Part shown: piece after piece, positions 29,102 through 40,369 of the stretch | Position numbering within the stretch: the first letter of the stretch is position 1 | Layout: every line of letters begins with the position of its first letter | From: Alteromonadaceae bacterium | Lineage (GTDB): Bacteria > Pseudomonadota > Gammaproteobacteria > Pseudomonadales > Cellvibrionaceae | Direction: 5' to 3' | Length of the DNA: 49,337 nt | Assembly (NCBI GenBank): GCA_002746115.1 | Contig: NVXL01000001.1 | Location: 77,109-126,445 of the forward strand | Program-made: the position numbers and the translations under genes | The notes under the pieces: model-generated | Databases searched by the model: none | What the model was told of the DNA's origin: nothing | What the model saw: the letters and a program-made list of their open reading frames with translations, nothing else

Positions 29102-29434
29102 GCTTCTCGTGAAGAGGGGCGGGATTGTAATGATTCATTATCGGCTAAGCAAGTACCTTATGGAGAATTATTGAATTAATTTGGTGTTAGTTTCGTTTTT
29201 TTAAATCTTTACCCGTTAAATCAGTGTGTGTGAGTGTTGGTGGCGGTTAATTTGTCTGTGCGTAGCGCATGCTTATTTAAGCTGCTCTTCAGGGGCACTA
29301 TTCAGCGTGCCAGCTTAAAGGTATACTCGCGCCCCTAACCGCGAAAGCCCGTCCTTTCGTATATTGTATTGATTTTGCCATCGCCCTGTTTTAGCGGCGT
29401 TGGTTAATATATCTGGAATATTGGAACCAAGCTC
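29102..29434 (+). promoter_or_regulatory. thrS upstream region
   Basis: These 333 bases contain no gene. The region must hold the promoters for thrS on + and the tRNA pair on -. A consensus-like -10 hexamer TATACT lies at 29322-29327, about 110 bases before the thrS start, but no good -35 stands 16-18 bases upstream of it. The leader is GC-rich with local hairpin potential. I could not recognise a tRNA-like domain of the kind that controls thrS in E. coli. Confidence 0.3.
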
Positions 29435-31351
29435 ATGCCTGTGATTACGTTGCCTGATGGCTCGACTAGAGAATTTGAACAGTCCGTCACCGTGATGGAA
29501 GTAGCTGCTGATATTGGGCCTGGTTTGGCCAAAGCGACAATAGCTGGTCGAATAGATGGTGAGCGAGTAGATGCATGCGATCTTATTGAGAAAGACGCGG
29601 AGCTTACTATTATCACCGCTAGAGATGAGGATGGTCTGGAGATTATCCGCCATTCCTGTGCGCATTTGCTTGGCCATGCGGTGAAGCAGTTGTGGCCGGA
29701 AGCTAAGATGGCGATAGGCCCTACGATTGAAAATGGCTTTTATTACGACATCGACTTGGATCATGCCCTTACCGATGACGATATGCTCAAAATAGAAGAG
29801 CGTATGAAGTCGCTGGCTGCCACCAATTATGATGTGGTTAAAAAGAAAGTATCTTGGCAGGAAGCGCGCGATGTTTTTGCCGGGCGTGACGAAGTATATA
29901 AAGTTGAAATACTGGATGATGATATTGATCGGGAAGATAAGCCCGGCTTGTATCATCATGAAGAGTATGTCGACATGTGTCGTGGCCCACATGTTCCAAG
30001 TATGAAGTTTTGTCAGCATTTTAAGCTTATGCGTACGTCTGGCGCGTATTGGCGTGCGGACTCAGGCAATAAAATGCTTCAGCGTATCTATGGTACGGCT
30101 TGGGGAGATAAAAAGCAGCTCAAGAAGCATCTCAACTTTTTGCTTGAGGCTGTCAAGCGTGATCACCGTAAGATTGGGAAAAAACTTAATTTCTTTCATA
30201 TGCAAGATGAGGCACCCGGCATGGTGTTTTGGCACCCCAAAGGGTGGAGTATTTATGTTGCAATAGAATCTTATATGCGCGACGTACAGCGCAATAACGG
30301 TTATCAAGAGATCAGAACACCGCTGGTGGTTGAAAAAAGTTTGTGGGAAAAGTCTGGTCACTGGGAAAAGTTTAGAGAAAACATGTTTACCGTTGAGTCT
30401 GAATCTCGGGACTATGCGGTTAAGCCCATGAATTGCCCATGTCATGTGCAAGTGTTCAATCAGGGGCTTAAGAGTTATCGCGATTTACCTTTACGCTTGG
30501 CTGAATTTGGGTCTTGTCACCGGAATGAGGCTTCAGGCACATTGCAAGGTATTATGCGAGTGCGCGCCTTTACTCAAGATGATGCGCATATCTTTTGTGA
30601 TGAGTCCGCTATTCAAGAAGAGGTGTCTGTATTTGCTAACCTGCTTTTTGAGGTGTATAAAGATTTTGGCTTTGACGAGGTGCTCGTACGCTTGTCTACT
30701 CGTCCTGAGCAGCGTGTTGGTAGCGATGAAGTTTGGGATAAGTCGGAAAAGGCTTTGGCTGGCGCATTAGACGCTCTAGAACTGGATTGGCTCACCCTAC
30801 CAGGCGAAGGGGCGTTTTATGGCCCAAAAATCGAGTTTTCTTTGCGTGACTGCATCGGTCGCGTTTGGCAATGTGGTACGATTCAGGTGGATTTCTCTAT
30901 GCCTGAGCGTCTTGGCGCGCAATATGTTGCGGAAGACGGTTCTCGGAAAACCCCAGTTATGTTGCATCGTGCAATTTTGGGTTCGTTTGAGCGATTCATC
31001 GGCATTTTGATTGAGCAATATGAAGGTGCGTTTCCTGCCTGGTTGGCACCAGAACAGGCTATACTTCTGAATATCACGGATAAACACGCCGAATATGCCA
31101 AAAAAGTTGAGAATTCTCTTCGAAACAGTGGTTTCAGGGTCAATTCGGACTTGAGAAATGAAAAAATCGGCTTTAAAATTCGCGAGCATACAATTGGCAA
31201 GGTACCTTACCTACTGGTAGTCGGGGATCAAGAGGTGGCGGATAATACTGTTTCCGTTCGAGCCCGTGGTGGTAATGACCTTGGTAGCATGACTCTTGAG
31301 CAGTTCTGTGACCATCTCAGTACTGATATTTCCCGGCGTGGCCGCAAATAA
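29435..31351 (+). CDS. thrS: Threonyl-tRNA synthetase
   Basis: This full-length ThrRS has 638 residues. An N-terminal TGS domain (about residues 1-62) is followed by the editing domain with its Zn-type [11 protein letters not shown] motif, then the class II catalytic core with [12 protein letters not shown] and SFGSCHRNE-like elements (motif 2, [13 protein letters not shown]), ending in an HGxxP-type C-terminal anticodon-binding domain. It charges tRNA-Thr and hydrolyses Ser-tRNA-Thr. It opens the conserved thrS-infC-rpmI-rplT-pheST-ihfA block; infC follows 73 bases downstream. Confidence 0.98.
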   Translation: MPVITLPDGSTREFEQSVTVMEVAADIGPGLAKATIAGRIDGERVDACDLIEKDAELTIITARDEDGLEIIRHSCAHLLGHAVKQLWPEAKMAIGPTIENGFYYDIDLDHALTDDDMLKIEERMKSLAATNYDVVKKKVSWQEARDVFAGRDEVYKVEILDDDIDREDKPGLYHHEEYVDMCRGPHVPSMKFCQHFKLMRTSGAYWRADSGNKMLQRIYGTAWGDKKQLKKHLNFLLEAVKRDHRKIGKKLNFFHMQDEAPGMVFWHPKGWSIYVAIESYMRDVQRNNGYQEIRTPLVVEKSLWEKSGHWEKFRENMFTVESESRDYAVKPMNCPCHVQVFNQGLKSYRDLPLRLAEFGSCHRNEASGTLQGIMRVRAFTQDDAHIFCDESAIQEEVSVFANLLFEVYKDFGFDEVLVRLSTRPEQRVGSDEVWDKSEKALAGALDALELDWLTLPGEGAFYGPKIEFSLRDCIGRVWQCGTIQVDFSMPERLGAQYVAEDGSRKTPVMLHRAILGSFERFIGILIEQYEGAFPAWLAPEQAILLNITDKHAEYAKKVENSLRNSGFRVNSDLRNEKIGFKIREHTIGKVPYLLVVGDQEVADNTVSVRARGGNDLGSMTLEQFCDHLSTDISRRGRK

Positions 31352-31424
31352 TGATATGTCTGCTTTTGGACATATACGTGTCATATCAGTAATTAGAATT
31401 TAGATATATTTGGAGTGTGTAACT

Positions 31425-31967
31425 ATTAATAATCGTGAATTTGCCAAAGGGCGTTCTAAAAAGCCAGCTATTAACGAACAAATTGAAGCTAGTGAAGTTC
31501 GCCTGATCGATGCTGAGGGTACGCAAGTAGGTGTTGTGCCTATTGCGCAAGCCTTACAGTCGGCACAGTCAGCATCGCTTGATTTGGTTGCAATCGTGCC
31601 TGATGCTGAGCCTATCGTCTGTAAAGTTATGGACTACGGTAAGCATTTGTTTGAGGCTAAGAAAGCCAAAGCAGCCTCTCGTAAAAAGCAGAAGCAGCAG
31701 CAAATTAAAGAAATGAAGTTTCGCCCCGGAACCGAAGAGGGCGATTACAATGTTAAGCTTAAAGCCGTTACTCGGTTTATAGAGCATGGTGATAAAGCCA
31801 AGGTTTCACTGCGTTATCGTGGTCGAGAAATGGCTCACCAAGAGCTTGGTATGGAGATGATGAAACGCATTGAAATCGATCTTCAAGAGCTTGCTACTGT
31901 CGAGCAGTACCCCAAGATGGAAGGGCGCCAGTTGATTATGGTATTGGCGCCGAAGAAGCGAAAGTGA
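31425..31967 (+). CDS. infC: Translation initiation factor IF-3 (ATT start)
   Basis: IF-3 prevents 30S-50S association and checks the start codon. The product has its two domains: the N-terminal domain around [12 protein letters not shown] to [11 protein letters not shown], then a Lys-rich linker ([16 protein letters not shown]), then the C-terminal domain with [23 protein letters not shown] and the end VLAPKKRK. I start it at the ATT at 31425, giving 180 residues, because ATT is the conserved infC start, no ATG is available, and a GGAG ribosome-binding site at 31412-31415 is correctly spaced. The rare start underlies IF-3 autoregulation. An in-frame TTG at 31410 would overlap the Shine-Dalgarno and is less likely. 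Confidence 0.96.
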   Translation: MNNREFAKGRSKKPAINEQIEASEVRLIDAEGTQVGVVPIAQALQSAQSASLDLVAIVPDAEPIVCKVMDYGKHLFEAKKAKAASRKKQKQQQIKEMKFRPGTEEGDYNVKLKAVTRFIEHGDKAKVSLRYRGREMAHQELGMEMMKRIEIDLQELATVEQYPKMEGRQLIMVLAPKKRK

Positions 31968-32026
31968 TTTGAGTATATTTCCCTTTTGACTGATTCCATG
32001 CCCAAAGAATTTTAAAAATTTGAGAT

Positions 32027-32060
32027 GAGAGGCTTTGCTTTATGCAAGGCTTCTCGTTTT
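32027..32060 (+). terminator. Attenuator-like hairpin between infC and rpmI
   Basis: A 12-base-pair stem with two G-U pairs (32027-32038 with 32044-32055) and a five-base loop is followed by a short U tract (GTTTT). It lies about 98 bases ahead of rpmI, where L20-dependent control of rpmI-rplT operates in related bacteria. It could be a partial terminator or a processing site. Confidence 0.6.
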
Positions 32061-32157
32061 AAACCGTAGATCGTCGGGCTATTTAGCTGCCTAGGCGATC
32101 TTGATAATGTAATAAGGGCGAGAAAGATTAACGCCTTCCTTATTTGGAGTAGTAAAT

Positions 32158-32352
32158 ATGCCAAAAGCTAAAGTTCATAGTGGTGCCGCCAAGCGCTTCA
32201 AGAAGACAGCGAATGGTTACAAGCACAAACATGCTAACAAAAGCCATATCCTCACCAAAATGACCACAAAGCGTAAGCGTCAACTTCGAGGCACCAGCAT
32301 GCTTAATGCAGCTGATACACCTGCAGTAGACCGTATGATGCGTGCAAAATAA
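32158..32352 (+). CDS. rpmI: 50S ribosomal protein L35
   Basis: The 64-residue, very basic protein matches L35: the start [20 protein letters not shown], the middle [21 protein letters not shown], and the usual length. A GGAG site lies ahead of the ATG. It is part of the large subunit and is co-expressed with rplT, which begins 46 bases downstream. Confidence 0.98.
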   Translation: MPKAKVHSGAAKRFKKTANGYKHKHANKSHILTKMTTKRKRQLRGTSMLNAADTPAVDRMMRAK

Positions 32353-32398
32353 ACAATTTTAAATTACTAGAATTTTTAGAGTCAGAGGATAATTAGTT

Positions 32399-32758
32399 AT
32401 GGCACGAGTAAAGCGTGGTGTTGAAGCCCGTCGTCGTCACAAGAAAGTTTTAAAAGCAGCCAAAGGCTATTATGGCGCTCGTTCACGCGTATTTCGCGTA
32501 GCAAAGCAAGCCGTTATTAAAGCCGGTCAATACGCCTACCGAGATCGCAGGGTTAAAAAACGTAATTTCCGCGCTTTGTGGATTACGCGGATTAATGCGC
32601 AATCACGAGTGGAAGGCATGAGCTATAGTCGCTTAATTGCAGGCTTGAAAAAAGCAGATATTGCTTTAGATCGCCGCGTATTAGCTGACTTAGCCATTCA
32701 CGATAAAGGCGCGTTCGCGCAAATCGTGGGCAAAGCGAAAGATGCCTTAGCAGCTTAA
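32399..32758 (+). CDS. rplT: 50S ribosomal protein L20
   Basis: The 119-residue product is L20: [20 protein letters not shown] at the N-terminus and the globular C-terminal half with [13 protein letters not shown] and [15 protein letters not shown]20 is an early 23S rRNA assembly protein and the repressor of its own operon in gammaproteobacteria. AGAGGA precedes the ATG. A strong terminator follows at 32833-32874. Confidence 0.98.
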   Translation: MARVKRGVEARRRHKKVLKAAKGYYGARSRVFRVAKQAVIKAGQYAYRDRRVKKRNFRALWITRINAQSRVEGMSYSRLIAGLKKADIALDRRVLADLAIHDKGAFAQIVGKAKDALAA

Positions 32759-32832
32759 TTCCAACTCCTATATTTGGGAGTTTGAGATAAGGTTGTTTTG
32801 AAGGTGAGTATCATACGGCTAGTGTGATACCT

Positions 32833-32874
32833 GTAAAGGGGGAAGAGCTTAGGCGCTTTCCCCTTTACTTTTTT
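32833..32874 (+). terminator. Intrinsic terminator after rplT
   Basis: A nine-base-pair GC-rich stem, GTAAAGGGG (32833-32841) with CCCCTTTAC (32860-32868), extends inward with mismatches and is followed immediately by a run of T. It separates the infC-rpmI-rplT unit from pheS, so pheS should have its own promoter or be reached by read-through. Confidence 0.85.
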
Positions 32875-32943
32875 GGTCGCTAGGTTCGATATTGCTATTT
32901 TTACTTCCAAAACCAACAAGTCATGCTGATTAAGCCGTAATAA

Positions 32944-32973
32944 AATAATATACTCGTTAATAATATACTCGTT
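32944..32973 (+). repeat. Perfect 15-bp tandem duplication upstream of pheS
   Basis: The 15-base unit AATAATATACTCGTT occurs twice in direct, gapless repetition (32944-32958 and 32959-32973), 26 bases ahead of the pheS start codon. Each copy carries a TATACT-like hexamer that could act as a -10 element, so the duplication may double a promoter element. No Phe-rich leader peptide is visible between the terminator and pheS. Confidence 0.85.
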
Positions 32974-32989
32974 AAACTTGACTCGCTGA

Positions 32990-34012
<1,023 letters not shown>

Positions 34013-34027
34013 CGTCGGAGTGAATGA

Positions 34028-35365
34028 GTGAAAGTCTCAATTTTTGGTACAGGGTATGTCGGTTTAGTTAGCGGTGCATGTTTGGCTCACTCTGGCCATC
34101 AAGTCACATGCGTGGATATTGATGAGCAAAAAGTAGCGCGATTATCTGCAGGGGAGATCCCTATTTATGAGCCCGGGCTAGAGGATATCGTTAAGCAATC
34201 CGTAAAAGGGGAACGTTTGTTTTTTACCTCCAATGCTCTTGAGGCGGTTGAATTCGCGGATGTTATCTTTATTGCTGTCGGCACGCCCCCAGATGAAAAT
34301 GGCGCTGCAGATTTGCAGTATGTGCTTAAAGTCGCTGAAACTGTTGGCGAGTTAATGACCGGCTATCGTTTGGTTATCAATAAGTCTACGGTGCCTGTAG
34401 GCAGCGCGGATAAAGTCCATGATAAAATCACTGCGACTTTGGCTGCACGTGGTGAAAGTATTGAGTTTGACGTTGCGTCTAACCCTGAGTTTTTGAAAGA
34501 AGGGGCAGCCGTTTCTGATTTTATGCGGCCAGATCGTATTATTGTAGGCACCGAAAGTGAACGTGTTAAAAAGCTGATGAAAGAGCTTTACGCGCCGTTC
34601 AATCGGAATCGTGAACGCCTGATGTTTATGGATGTGCGCTCGGCTGAGCTGACTAAGTATGCTGCAAATGCCATGCTGGCTACTAAAATTAGCTTTATGA
34701 ACGAGCTATCTAGAGTGGCAGAAAAGCTTGGCGCTGATGTGGAGCTGGTGCGTCGGGGCATTGGCTCGGATCCGCGCATTGGTTATAGTTTTATCTACCC
34801 TGGGTGTGGGTATGGCGGCTCTTGCTTCCCTAAGGATGTTAAAGCGCTTATTAATACAGCAGCGTCAATTGACGAGCCAGTGTCGCTATTGCGAGCGGTA
34901 GAAAATGTTAATGAAAACCAAAAACGTTTGCTTGTTAATAAAGTCACACAGCACTTTGATGGGCAGCTACAAGGTAAGGTGATTGCTGTTTGGGGTTTGG
35001 CCTTTAAACCTAACACTGACGATATGCGTGAGGCGCCCGCCCGAGTATTTATGGAAGCCATGTGGGAAGCCGGTGCAAAAGTACAGGCCTATGACCCCGA
35101 GGCTATCGAAGAAACTCGCCGAGTTTATGGCGAAAGAGACGATTTAAGTCTGTATGAGAATGCTTACCATGCGCTTGAAAAAGCTGATGCTTTAGTGGTT
35201 TGCACGGAGTGGTCTGCTTTTCGCTCTCCAGATTGGGCTCGTATTGGAGAGCTGCTTAATAACAAACTTGTGTTTGACGGTCGTAATCTCTATGACACCG
35301 AGTTCATGTCAGAAAAAGGTTTTAGCTATTATTCGGTTGGGCGTAAGCCTGTAATAGCCAATTAA
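34028..35365 (+). CDS. ugd: UDP-glucose 6-dehydrogenase
   Basis: This 445-residue UDP-glucose/GDP-mannose dehydrogenase has the N-terminal NAD-binding motif [15 protein letters not shown], the substrate segment [15 protein letters not shown] and the catalytic-Cys motif [14 protein letters not shown], and [17 protein letters not shown] in the C-terminal domain. The length fits Ugd (AlgD is similar, but its motifs differ). It oxidises UDP-glucose twice to UDP-glucuronate. It uses a GTG start with a GGAG site seven bases upstream. It sits between pheS and pheT, 15 and 42 bases from each, so it must be transcribed with essential genes. Its product can feed the UDP-glucuronate epimerase at 25128-26132. 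Confidence 0.95.
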   Translation: MKVSIFGTGYVGLVSGACLAHSGHQVTCVDIDEQKVARLSAGEIPIYEPGLEDIVKQSVKGERLFFTSNALEAVEFADVIFIAVGTPPDENGAADLQYVLKVAETVGELMTGYRLVINKSTVPVGSADKVHDKITATLAARGESIEFDVASNPEFLKEGAAVSDFMRPDRIIVGTESERVKKLMKELYAPFNRNRERLMFMDVRSAELTKYAANAMLATKISFMNELSRVAEKLGADVELVRRGIGSDPRIGYSFIYPGCGYGGSCFPKDVKALINTAASIDEPVSLLRAVENVNENQKRLLVNKVTQHFDGQLQGKVIAVWGLAFKPNTDDMREAPARVFMEAMWEAGAKVQAYDPEAIEETRRVYGERDDLSLYENAYHALEKADALVVCTEWSAFRSPDWARIGELLNNKLVFDGRNLYDTEFMSEKGFSYYSVGRKPVIAN

Positions 35366-35407
35366 ATTTATAGATATCAACAATAATACATTTGGATTGA
35401 AGTAATT

Positions 35408-37780
35408 ATGAAATTCAGCGAATCCTGGTTGCGGGAGTGGGTAAATCCAGAGCTAAGTACACAGCAATTGGTCGATAAGATCACCATGGCGGGGCTAGAA
35501 GTTGATGCCGTTGAGCCTGTGGCAGGAAGTTTTTCCGGTGTATTTGTTGGTGAAATTTTGACCGCCGAGCAGCACCCTGATGCCGATAAGCTACGTGTTT
35601 GCACTGTTGCCGGTCCCGATGCGGAGCCTGTGCAAGTGGTTTGTGGTGCACCGAACGCGCGCCCTGGCATCAAGGTGCCGTTTGCTACCGTCGGCGCCAA
35701 GTTGCCCGGTGATTTTAAGATTAAGAAGGCTAAGCTTCGCGGGGTTGAGTCGTTTGGAATGCTGTGCGCGCAAACAGAGCTCAAAGCTGGGGATGACGAT
35801 GACGGGCTGTGGGAATTACCACTAGATGCTCCCGTTGGTGTCGACCTTCGAGAATATCTGTCGTTGGATGATGCCATTATTGAGGTGGATCTTACGCCAA
35901 ATCGCAGTGACTGTTTGGGCATCAAGGGTTTGGCGCGTGAAGTTAGCGCGTTGACAGGTGCAGAGCTTAAGCCCTGTGATTGTGGGGAGGTCAATGCAAC
36001 GATTGATGATCGTTTAAATGTTGCACTGACTGCCGTTGAGCAGTGCTCTCGATATGTTGGGCGAGTCATAAAAGGAGTCGACATTAGCCGGCCGAGTCCG
36101 CTTTGGATGCAAGAGAAGCTGCGTCGTAGTGGTATTCGAAGTATTGATGCCGTGGTTGACGTCACGAATTATGTCTTACTTGAGCTCGGCCAGCCAATGC
36201 ATGCGTTTGATTTGGCTAAGCTTTCAGGTGGAATTAATGTTCGTCTTGCGCAAGCCGACGAGGCGATTACTCTGCTGGACGGGCAAGAGATAAAACTTAA
36301 CGATAATACTTTGGTCATCGCAGATGATTCTGGTGCCATTGCTATGGCGGGTGTTATGGGCGGGGCAAGTACTGCGGTTGACGCTAGCACTCAGGATCTC
36401 TTTCTTGAAAGTGCCTTTTTCCATCCCACAGCGATAGCGGGGCGAGCACGTTCTTATGGTTTGCATACCGACTCTTCCCACCGATTTGAGCGTGGCGTTG
36501 ATTACAATAGTGCTCAGCAAGCAATAGAACGTGCAACACAGTTGTTACTTGATATCGTTGGTGGCCAAGCAGCCCCCGTTGTTAGTGTTGACAGTGAGGC
36601 TTTGCCTAAAGCATTGACGGTTGTGTTACGCCGAGAGCGTATTGCCGCTGGTTTGGGTTTTGCAATAGAGGATGCTGAGGTCGAGCGTATTCTTCAAAGC
36701 TTGGGTTTGGGGTTGAAATCGCGCAGCGAAGACGGCTGGGTTTTTGATGTGCCTAGTTATCGGTTTGACATTAGTATCGAGGCTGATTTGCTCGAAGAGC
36801 TGGCCAGAATTTATGGCTACAATCGTTTGCCTACAACCACACCAAGCATTCCTGTGCCCTTGCCTCAGAAGAGCGAGCGTCGCTTGGCTTTGGAAAGTGT
36901 TGAGCATCAATTGACCGCGAGAGGCTATCGGGAGGTTATTACCTATAGCTTTATCGATCCTCAGCTGCATAAAATGTTTGATGCCGAAACAGAAGCTGTC
37001 TCGCTTTTGAATCCCATCAGTGCCGATATGAGCGTGATGCGCACCAGCTTACTACCCGGTTTGGTGCAGACCTTAGCGTATAACTTGAAACGCCAAAAGC
37101 AGCGTGCCTGCCTGTTTGAAAAAGGTATGCGCTTTATTCCTAAAGCGTCAGGCCTTGATCAGAGCCAAGGGCTAGCTGGCTTGATTTACGGTGCCCGTGA
37201 AGCGAACTCGTGGAATAACGCTAGTGGAGACGTTGATTTTTATGACCTTAAAGGTGATTTGCAATCTTTGCTTAGTTTGACCGGAAAAGAATACCGCTTT
37301 GTTCCTACTAAACGAGCGGCTTTACACCCTGGTCAGACAGCGAGTATCGTACTTGACGATAAAGAGGTCGGTGTTATTGGCGCCTTGCACCCGCAGGTGT
37401 TGCAGGATTTAGGTTTAAGTAAGCCCGCATACGTGTTCGAAATCGACCTTTGGGTACTTGGAGGCGCCGAGGTGCCGACTTACACGCCTATTTCTAAATT
37501 CCCTGAAGTGAGCCGGGATCTGGCCGTTGTAGTTGACCGTCAAACCGCAGTTGCTGATATGTCTGAGGTGATCAAGGGGGTTGCCGGGGAGCACTTGAAA
37601 GACTTGAGTGTGTTTGACATATATAGCGGCGAAGGTATTGATCCACAACGGAAAAGTGTTGCATTTAACTTGACCTTTCAGCATTCATCGCGCACCCTTA
37701 ATGAGGAAGAGATCAATAACGCAACAGCTCTGGTGGTTAAGCGCCTAGAGGAAAAATTTGATGCCAAACTTAGACAGTAA
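35408..37780 (+). CDS. pheT: Phenylalanyl-tRNA synthetase beta subunit
   Basis: The 790-residue subunit shows the usual order: tRNA-binding EMAP-II-like domain (about residues 40-150, [11 protein letters not shown]), B3/4 editing domain ([23 protein letters not shown]), B5 DNA-binding-like domain, the inactive class II core ([16 protein letters not shown]), and a C-terminal ferredoxin-like anticodon-binding domain ([15 protein letters not shown]). It corrects Tyr-tRNA-Phe in the editing site. The ihfA ATG overlaps its end by 20 bases. Confidence 0.98.
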   Translation: MKFSESWLREWVNPELSTQQLVDKITMAGLEVDAVEPVAGSFSGVFVGEILTAEQHPDADKLRVCTVAGPDAEPVQVVCGAPNARPGIKVPFATVGAKLPGDFKIKKAKLRGVESFGMLCAQTELKAGDDDDGLWELPLDAPVGVDLREYLSLDDAIIEVDLTPNRSDCLGIKGLAREVSALTGAELKPCDCGEVNATIDDRLNVALTAVEQCSRYVGRVIKGVDISRPSPLWMQEKLRRSGIRSIDAVVDVTNYVLLELGQPMHAFDLAKLSGGINVRLAQADEAITLLDGQEIKLNDNTLVIADDSGAIAMAGVMGGASTAVDASTQDLFLESAFFHPTAIAGRARSYGLHTDSSHRFERGVDYNSAQQAIERATQLLLDIVGGQAAPVVSVDSEALPKALTVVLRRERIAAGLGFAIEDAEVERILQSLGLGLKSRSEDGWVFDVPSYRFDISIEADLLEELARIYGYNRLPTTTPSIPVPLPQKSERRLALESVEHQLTARGYREVITYSFIDPQLHKMFDAETEAVSLLNPISADMSVMRTSLLPGLVQTLAYNLKRQKQRACLFEKGMRFIPKASGLDQSQGLAGLIYGAREANSWNNASGDVDFYDLKGDLQSLLSLTGKEYRFVPTKRAALHPGQTASIVLDDKEVGVIGALHPQVLQDLGLSKPAYVFEIDLWVLGGAEVPTYTPISKFPEVSRDLAVVVDRQTAVADMSEVIKGVAGEHLKDLSVFDIYSGEGIDPQRKSVAFNLTFQHSSRTLNEEEINNATALVVKRLEEKFDAKLRQ

Positions 37781-38090
37781 TTACCCTGAGTCGCTAACAA
37801 AAGCTGATTTAGCGGAGAAACTCTACGAAGAACTAGGCTTTAATAAGCGCGAAGCAAAAGAAATTGTTGAGCTGTTCTTCGAAGAGATTCGGGACTGCCT
37901 GGAGAATAACGAGCAAGTCAAATTATCCGGTTTTGGTAATTTTGACCTGCGCGATAAAAAAGAACGCCCCGGTAGGAACCCTAAAACTGGCGAGGAAATT
38001 CCAATTACTGCCAGAAGAGTGGTAACATTTCGACCTGGACAAAAACTTAAAGCACGAGTTGAGGCATATGCTGGAACCCAGTCACAATGA
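37761..38090 (+). CDS. ihfA: Integration host factor alpha subunit
   Basis: This 109-residue member of the HU/IHF family has [24 protein letters not shown], the beta-arm with the Pro that intercalates DNA, and [19 protein letters not shown], all diagnostic of IHF-alpha. IHF bends DNA at specific sites and helps transcription and recombination. The N-terminus is about ten residues longer than in E. coli ([20 protein letters not shown]). The ATG at 37761 lies inside pheT, so the genes are coupled. Confidence 0.97.
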   Translation: MPNLDSNYPESLTKADLAEKLYEELGFNKREAKEIVELFFEEIRDCLENNEQVKLSGFGNFDLRDKKERPGRNPKTGEEIPITARRVVTFRPGQKLKARVEAYAGTQSQ

Positions 38091-38427
38091 CGAACTCCCT
38101 GTAATCCCAGGTAAACGATATTTCACTATTGGTGAGGTAAGTGAGCTCTGCGCGGTTAAACCTCATGTATTGAGGTACTGGGAGCAGGAATTTCCTCAGC
38201 TCAAACCTGTGAAGCGCCGTGGTAATCGGCGTTACTATCAGCGCGATGACGTGCTCACTATTCGTCAGATTCGTGCGCTGTTATATGATCAAGGTTTTAC
38301 TATTGGTGGTGCTCGCCAGCAGATGGTGGGTGATGGTTCCAATAAAGCGGAATCGCTTGCTGTTGATTTGGTGGTTCGGAAAATGATCGAAGATTTAGAA
38401 GACGTGCTTGCAGTGCTTAAAGCCTAA
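38068..38427 (+). CDS. MerR family transcriptional regulator
   Basis: The 119-residue protein has a winged-helix MerR DNA-binding domain: [25 protein letters not shown], then [19 protein letters not shown], followed by a short helical tail. It has no metal-binding cysteines and no effector domain. It is the small MerR protein that regularly follows ihfA in gammaproteobacteria and has no settled function. I choose the ATG at 38068 (LTTGAGG-like ribosome site upstream) over a TTG at 38059. It overlaps ihfA by 23 bases. Confidence 0.92.
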   Translation: MLEPSHNDELPVIPGKRYFTIGEVSELCAVKPHVLRYWEQEFPQLKPVKRRGNRRYYQRDDVLTIRQIRALLYDQGFTIGGARQQMVGDGSNKAESLAVDLVVRKMIEDLEDVLAVLKA

Positions 38428-38435
38428 TATCCCGC

Positions 38436-38463
38436 TTGCATTTACCCTGTTATCTAGTATGAT
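38436..38463 (+). promoter_or_regulatory. Sigma-70-type promoter of tRNA-Pro
   Basis: TTGCAT at 38436-38441 and TATGAT at 38458-38463 with a 16-base spacer stand ten bases before the tRNA 5' end. A GC-rich discriminator (GCCTCCC), typical of stable RNA promoters, follows. Confidence 0.6.
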
Positions 38464-38472
38464 GCCTCCCTT

Positions 38473-38549
38473 CGGAGCGTAGCGCAGCTTGGTAGCGCAC
38501 TACACTGGGGGTGTAGTGGTCGTCGGTTCAAATCCGGCCGCTCCGACCA
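38473..38549 (+). tRNA. tRNA-Pro (GGG)
   Basis: The 77-nt cloverleaf has acceptor stem CGGAGCG/CGCTCCG, D-arm AGCGCAGCTTGGTAGCGC, anticodon stem-loop CTACA-CTGGGGG-TGTAG with anticodon GGG, T-arm GGTTCAAATCC and encoded CCA. It decodes CCC/CCU. The position after ihfA-merR is the usual one. Confidence 0.96.
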
Positions 38550-38584
38550 AATATGTTATGCATACCTCTATTTTATGCATAGGC

Positions 38585-38611
38585 AAAAAAGCGACTTAGG
38601 TCGCTTTTTTT
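38585..38611. terminator. Bidirectional terminator between tRNA-Pro and pgm
   Basis: AAAAAAGCGAC-ttag-style loop-GTCGCTTTTTTT forms a GC stem flanked by A and T runs, so it works in both directions. It would end the tRNA-Pro transcript and also any - strand transcript from pgm that passes the hairpin at 38652-38694. An 8-base repeat TATGCATA (38557-38564 and 38574-38581) lies just before it. Confidence 0.85.
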
Positions 38612-38651
38612 GTGCCTGTAAGAATGTGTTTCCATTACTTACTTTCTTAAG

Positions 38652-38694
38652 TCGCCTTTTGGTTAGCTAGCAATTACCTTGCTAACCTAGGCGA
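38652..38694 (-). terminator. Hairpin downstream of pgm
   Basis: The inverted repeats TCGCCT/AGGCGA and GGTTAGC/GCTAACC (38652-38694) form a two-part stem just past the pgm stop on the - strand. It lacks a U run, so it may stabilise the 3' end rather than terminate transcription. Confidence 0.45.
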
Positions 38695-38711
38695 GTAAAC
38701 GAACGACTACT

Positions 38712-40355
38712 TTATGCTTTTGCTGCGCTAAATGTGTGATTCACAATGTTCTGCGCTTCTTCAATAATTAGCTCCAAATGTGCCTCATCAATAAAGCTCT
38801 CTGCGTAAATTTTGTAGATCTCTTCCGTGCCAGATGGCCGCGCTGCGAACCAGCCGTTTTCAGTCACCACTTTTAGTCCGCCAATAGCCGCATTATTGCC
38901 GGGAGCGTGGGTGAGCTTTGCGATAATAGGCTCTCCTGCGAGGCTGTCTGCACTAACATCTTCAGCGCTAAGGTTCTTTAGTACCGCTCTTTGCGCTTTT
39001 GTCGCAACCGCATCGATACGTTTGTATACTGGCGAGCCGAATTTGGCGGTGAGTTCCTCGTAGTGTTGAGACGGGTCTTTACCGGTTACCGCTGTGATTT
39101 CTGCGGCTAGCAGTGCGAGGATGATGCCGTCTTTATCCGTACACCATACTTGGCCGTTTTTACGCAAAAACGACGCCCCAGCACTTTCCTCACCACCGAA
39201 GCCAACCGTGCCATCATATAAACCGTCGACAAACCATTTGAAGCCTACAGGGACCTCTCGCAAGTCCTTACCAAGCTCTTTGGCGACTCGGTCAATCATG
39301 CTCGACGATACTAGCGTTTTACCTATAGATAGCGTGTCTGCCCACTCGGTGCGGTGGCTAAATAAATAGCCGATCGCGACAGCAAGGTAATGGTTGGGGT
39401 TCATGAGCCCTGCGGACTTGGTGACAATGCCGTGACGGTCATAATCCGGGTCGTTACCAATGGCAATATCGAACTTGTCTTTTAGTTCGATTAGCCCGGC
39501 CATTGCGTATGGAGACGAGCAGTCCATGCGGATTTTCCCGTCTTTATCCAGAGGCATAAATGAGAAGGTAGGGTCGATGCTTTTATTGACGACCTCAATG
39601 TTAACATCGTATGTTTTGGCGATTACATCCCAGTAAGCAATGCCGGAGCCGCCCAGTGGATCAACACCGATTTTAACGCCAGACTTAGCGATGGCTTCCA
39701 TATCTACCACGTTAATTAAATCGTCAACATAGGCTTTAATGTAGTCATGTTTGGTGATGAGGTCTGAGTTGATCGCTTCGTGAAACGGGGTTTTACCAAC
39801 GTCTTGTAAGCCGTTAAGAATAATCTCGTTGGCGCGTTTTTGAATAAGGTCGGTAATGCTGGTGTCGGCTGGGCCACCGTTGGGTGGGTTGTATTTAAAG
39901 CCGCCGTCTTGGGGGGGGTTGTGTGAGGGGGTGATTACAATGCCGTCGGCCAGGTTCTCGGTTTTGCCCTTATTGTGCGCGAGTATTGCGTGCGATATTG
40001 CCGGTGTTGGCGTGTAGCCGCGGTCTTTTTGAATGATCAGCTGAATACCGTTGGCGACTAAGACTTCTACCGCAGTGGCAAAGGCGCACTCAGATAACGC
40101 GTGCGTATCAATGCCGACGTAGATTGGCCCGGTGATTTTGGCTTTTTGACGGTATTCCGCCAGCGCTTGGCAGATAGCGGCGATATGTATTTCGGTAAAG
40201 CTGCCGTTGAATGAAGAGCCTCGGTGCCCTGAGGTGCCAAAACTGACCAAGCTATCCGCTGTTGGGTGGTTTAAATAATACTCGCTGACTAAACGAGGAA
40301 TATTGACTAGGTCTTCAGGCAGCGCGCGTTTGCCTGCTCGTTCATGTACAGCCAT
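38712..40355 (-). CDS. pgm: Phosphoglucomutase
   Basis: The 547-residue enzyme is the alpha-D-phosphohexomutase of the E. coli Pgm type. The N-terminus [19 protein letters not shown] and [12 protein letters not shown] are characteristic; [13 protein letters not shown] carries the phosphoserine, [10 protein letters not shown] the metal-binding loop, GFGGEESAG the sugar-binding loop, and [14 protein letters not shown] the phosphate-binding loop. It interconverts glucose 6- and 1-phosphate, feeding UDP-glucose and hence Ugd. It starts 14 bases after the rapA stop, so it is in an operon with rapA and the PP2C phosphatase. Confidence 0.97.
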   Translation of the reverse strand: MAVHERAGKRALPEDLVNIPRLVSEYYLNHPTADSLVSFGTSGHRGSSFNGSFTEIHIAAICQALAEYRQKAKITGPIYVGIDTHALSECAFATAVEVLVANGIQLIIQKDRGYTPTPAISHAILAHNKGKTENLADGIVITPSHNPPQDGGFKYNPPNGGPADTSITDLIQKRANEIILNGLQDVGKTPFHEAINSDLITKHDYIKAYVDDLINVVDMEAIAKSGVKIGVDPLGGSGIAYWDVIAKTYDVNIEVVNKSIDPTFSFMPLDKDGKIRMDCSSPYAMAGLIELKDKFDIAIGNDPDYDRHGIVTKSAGLMNPNHYLAVAIGYLFSHRTEWADTLSIGKTLVSSSMIDRVAKELGKDLREVPVGFKWFVDGLYDGTVGFGGEESAGASFLRKNGQVWCTDKDGIILALLAAEITAVTGKDPSQHYEELTAKFGSPVYKRIDAVATKAQRAVLKNLSAEDVSADSLAGEPIIAKLTHAPGNNAAIGGLKVVTENGWFAARPSGTEEIYKIYAESFIDEAHLELIIEEAQNIVNHTFSAAKA

Positions 40356-40369
40356 AAGTGTTCCCCGGT

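Noticed and set aside
29315-30019. Minus-strand ORF of 234 codons over the thrS start
   Set aside because: It lies opposite the firmly assigned thrS and its translation has no family pattern.
35377-36165. Minus-strand ORF of 262 codons inside pheT
   Set aside because: Ser/Thr/Pro-rich low-complexity translation opposite the certain pheT frame.
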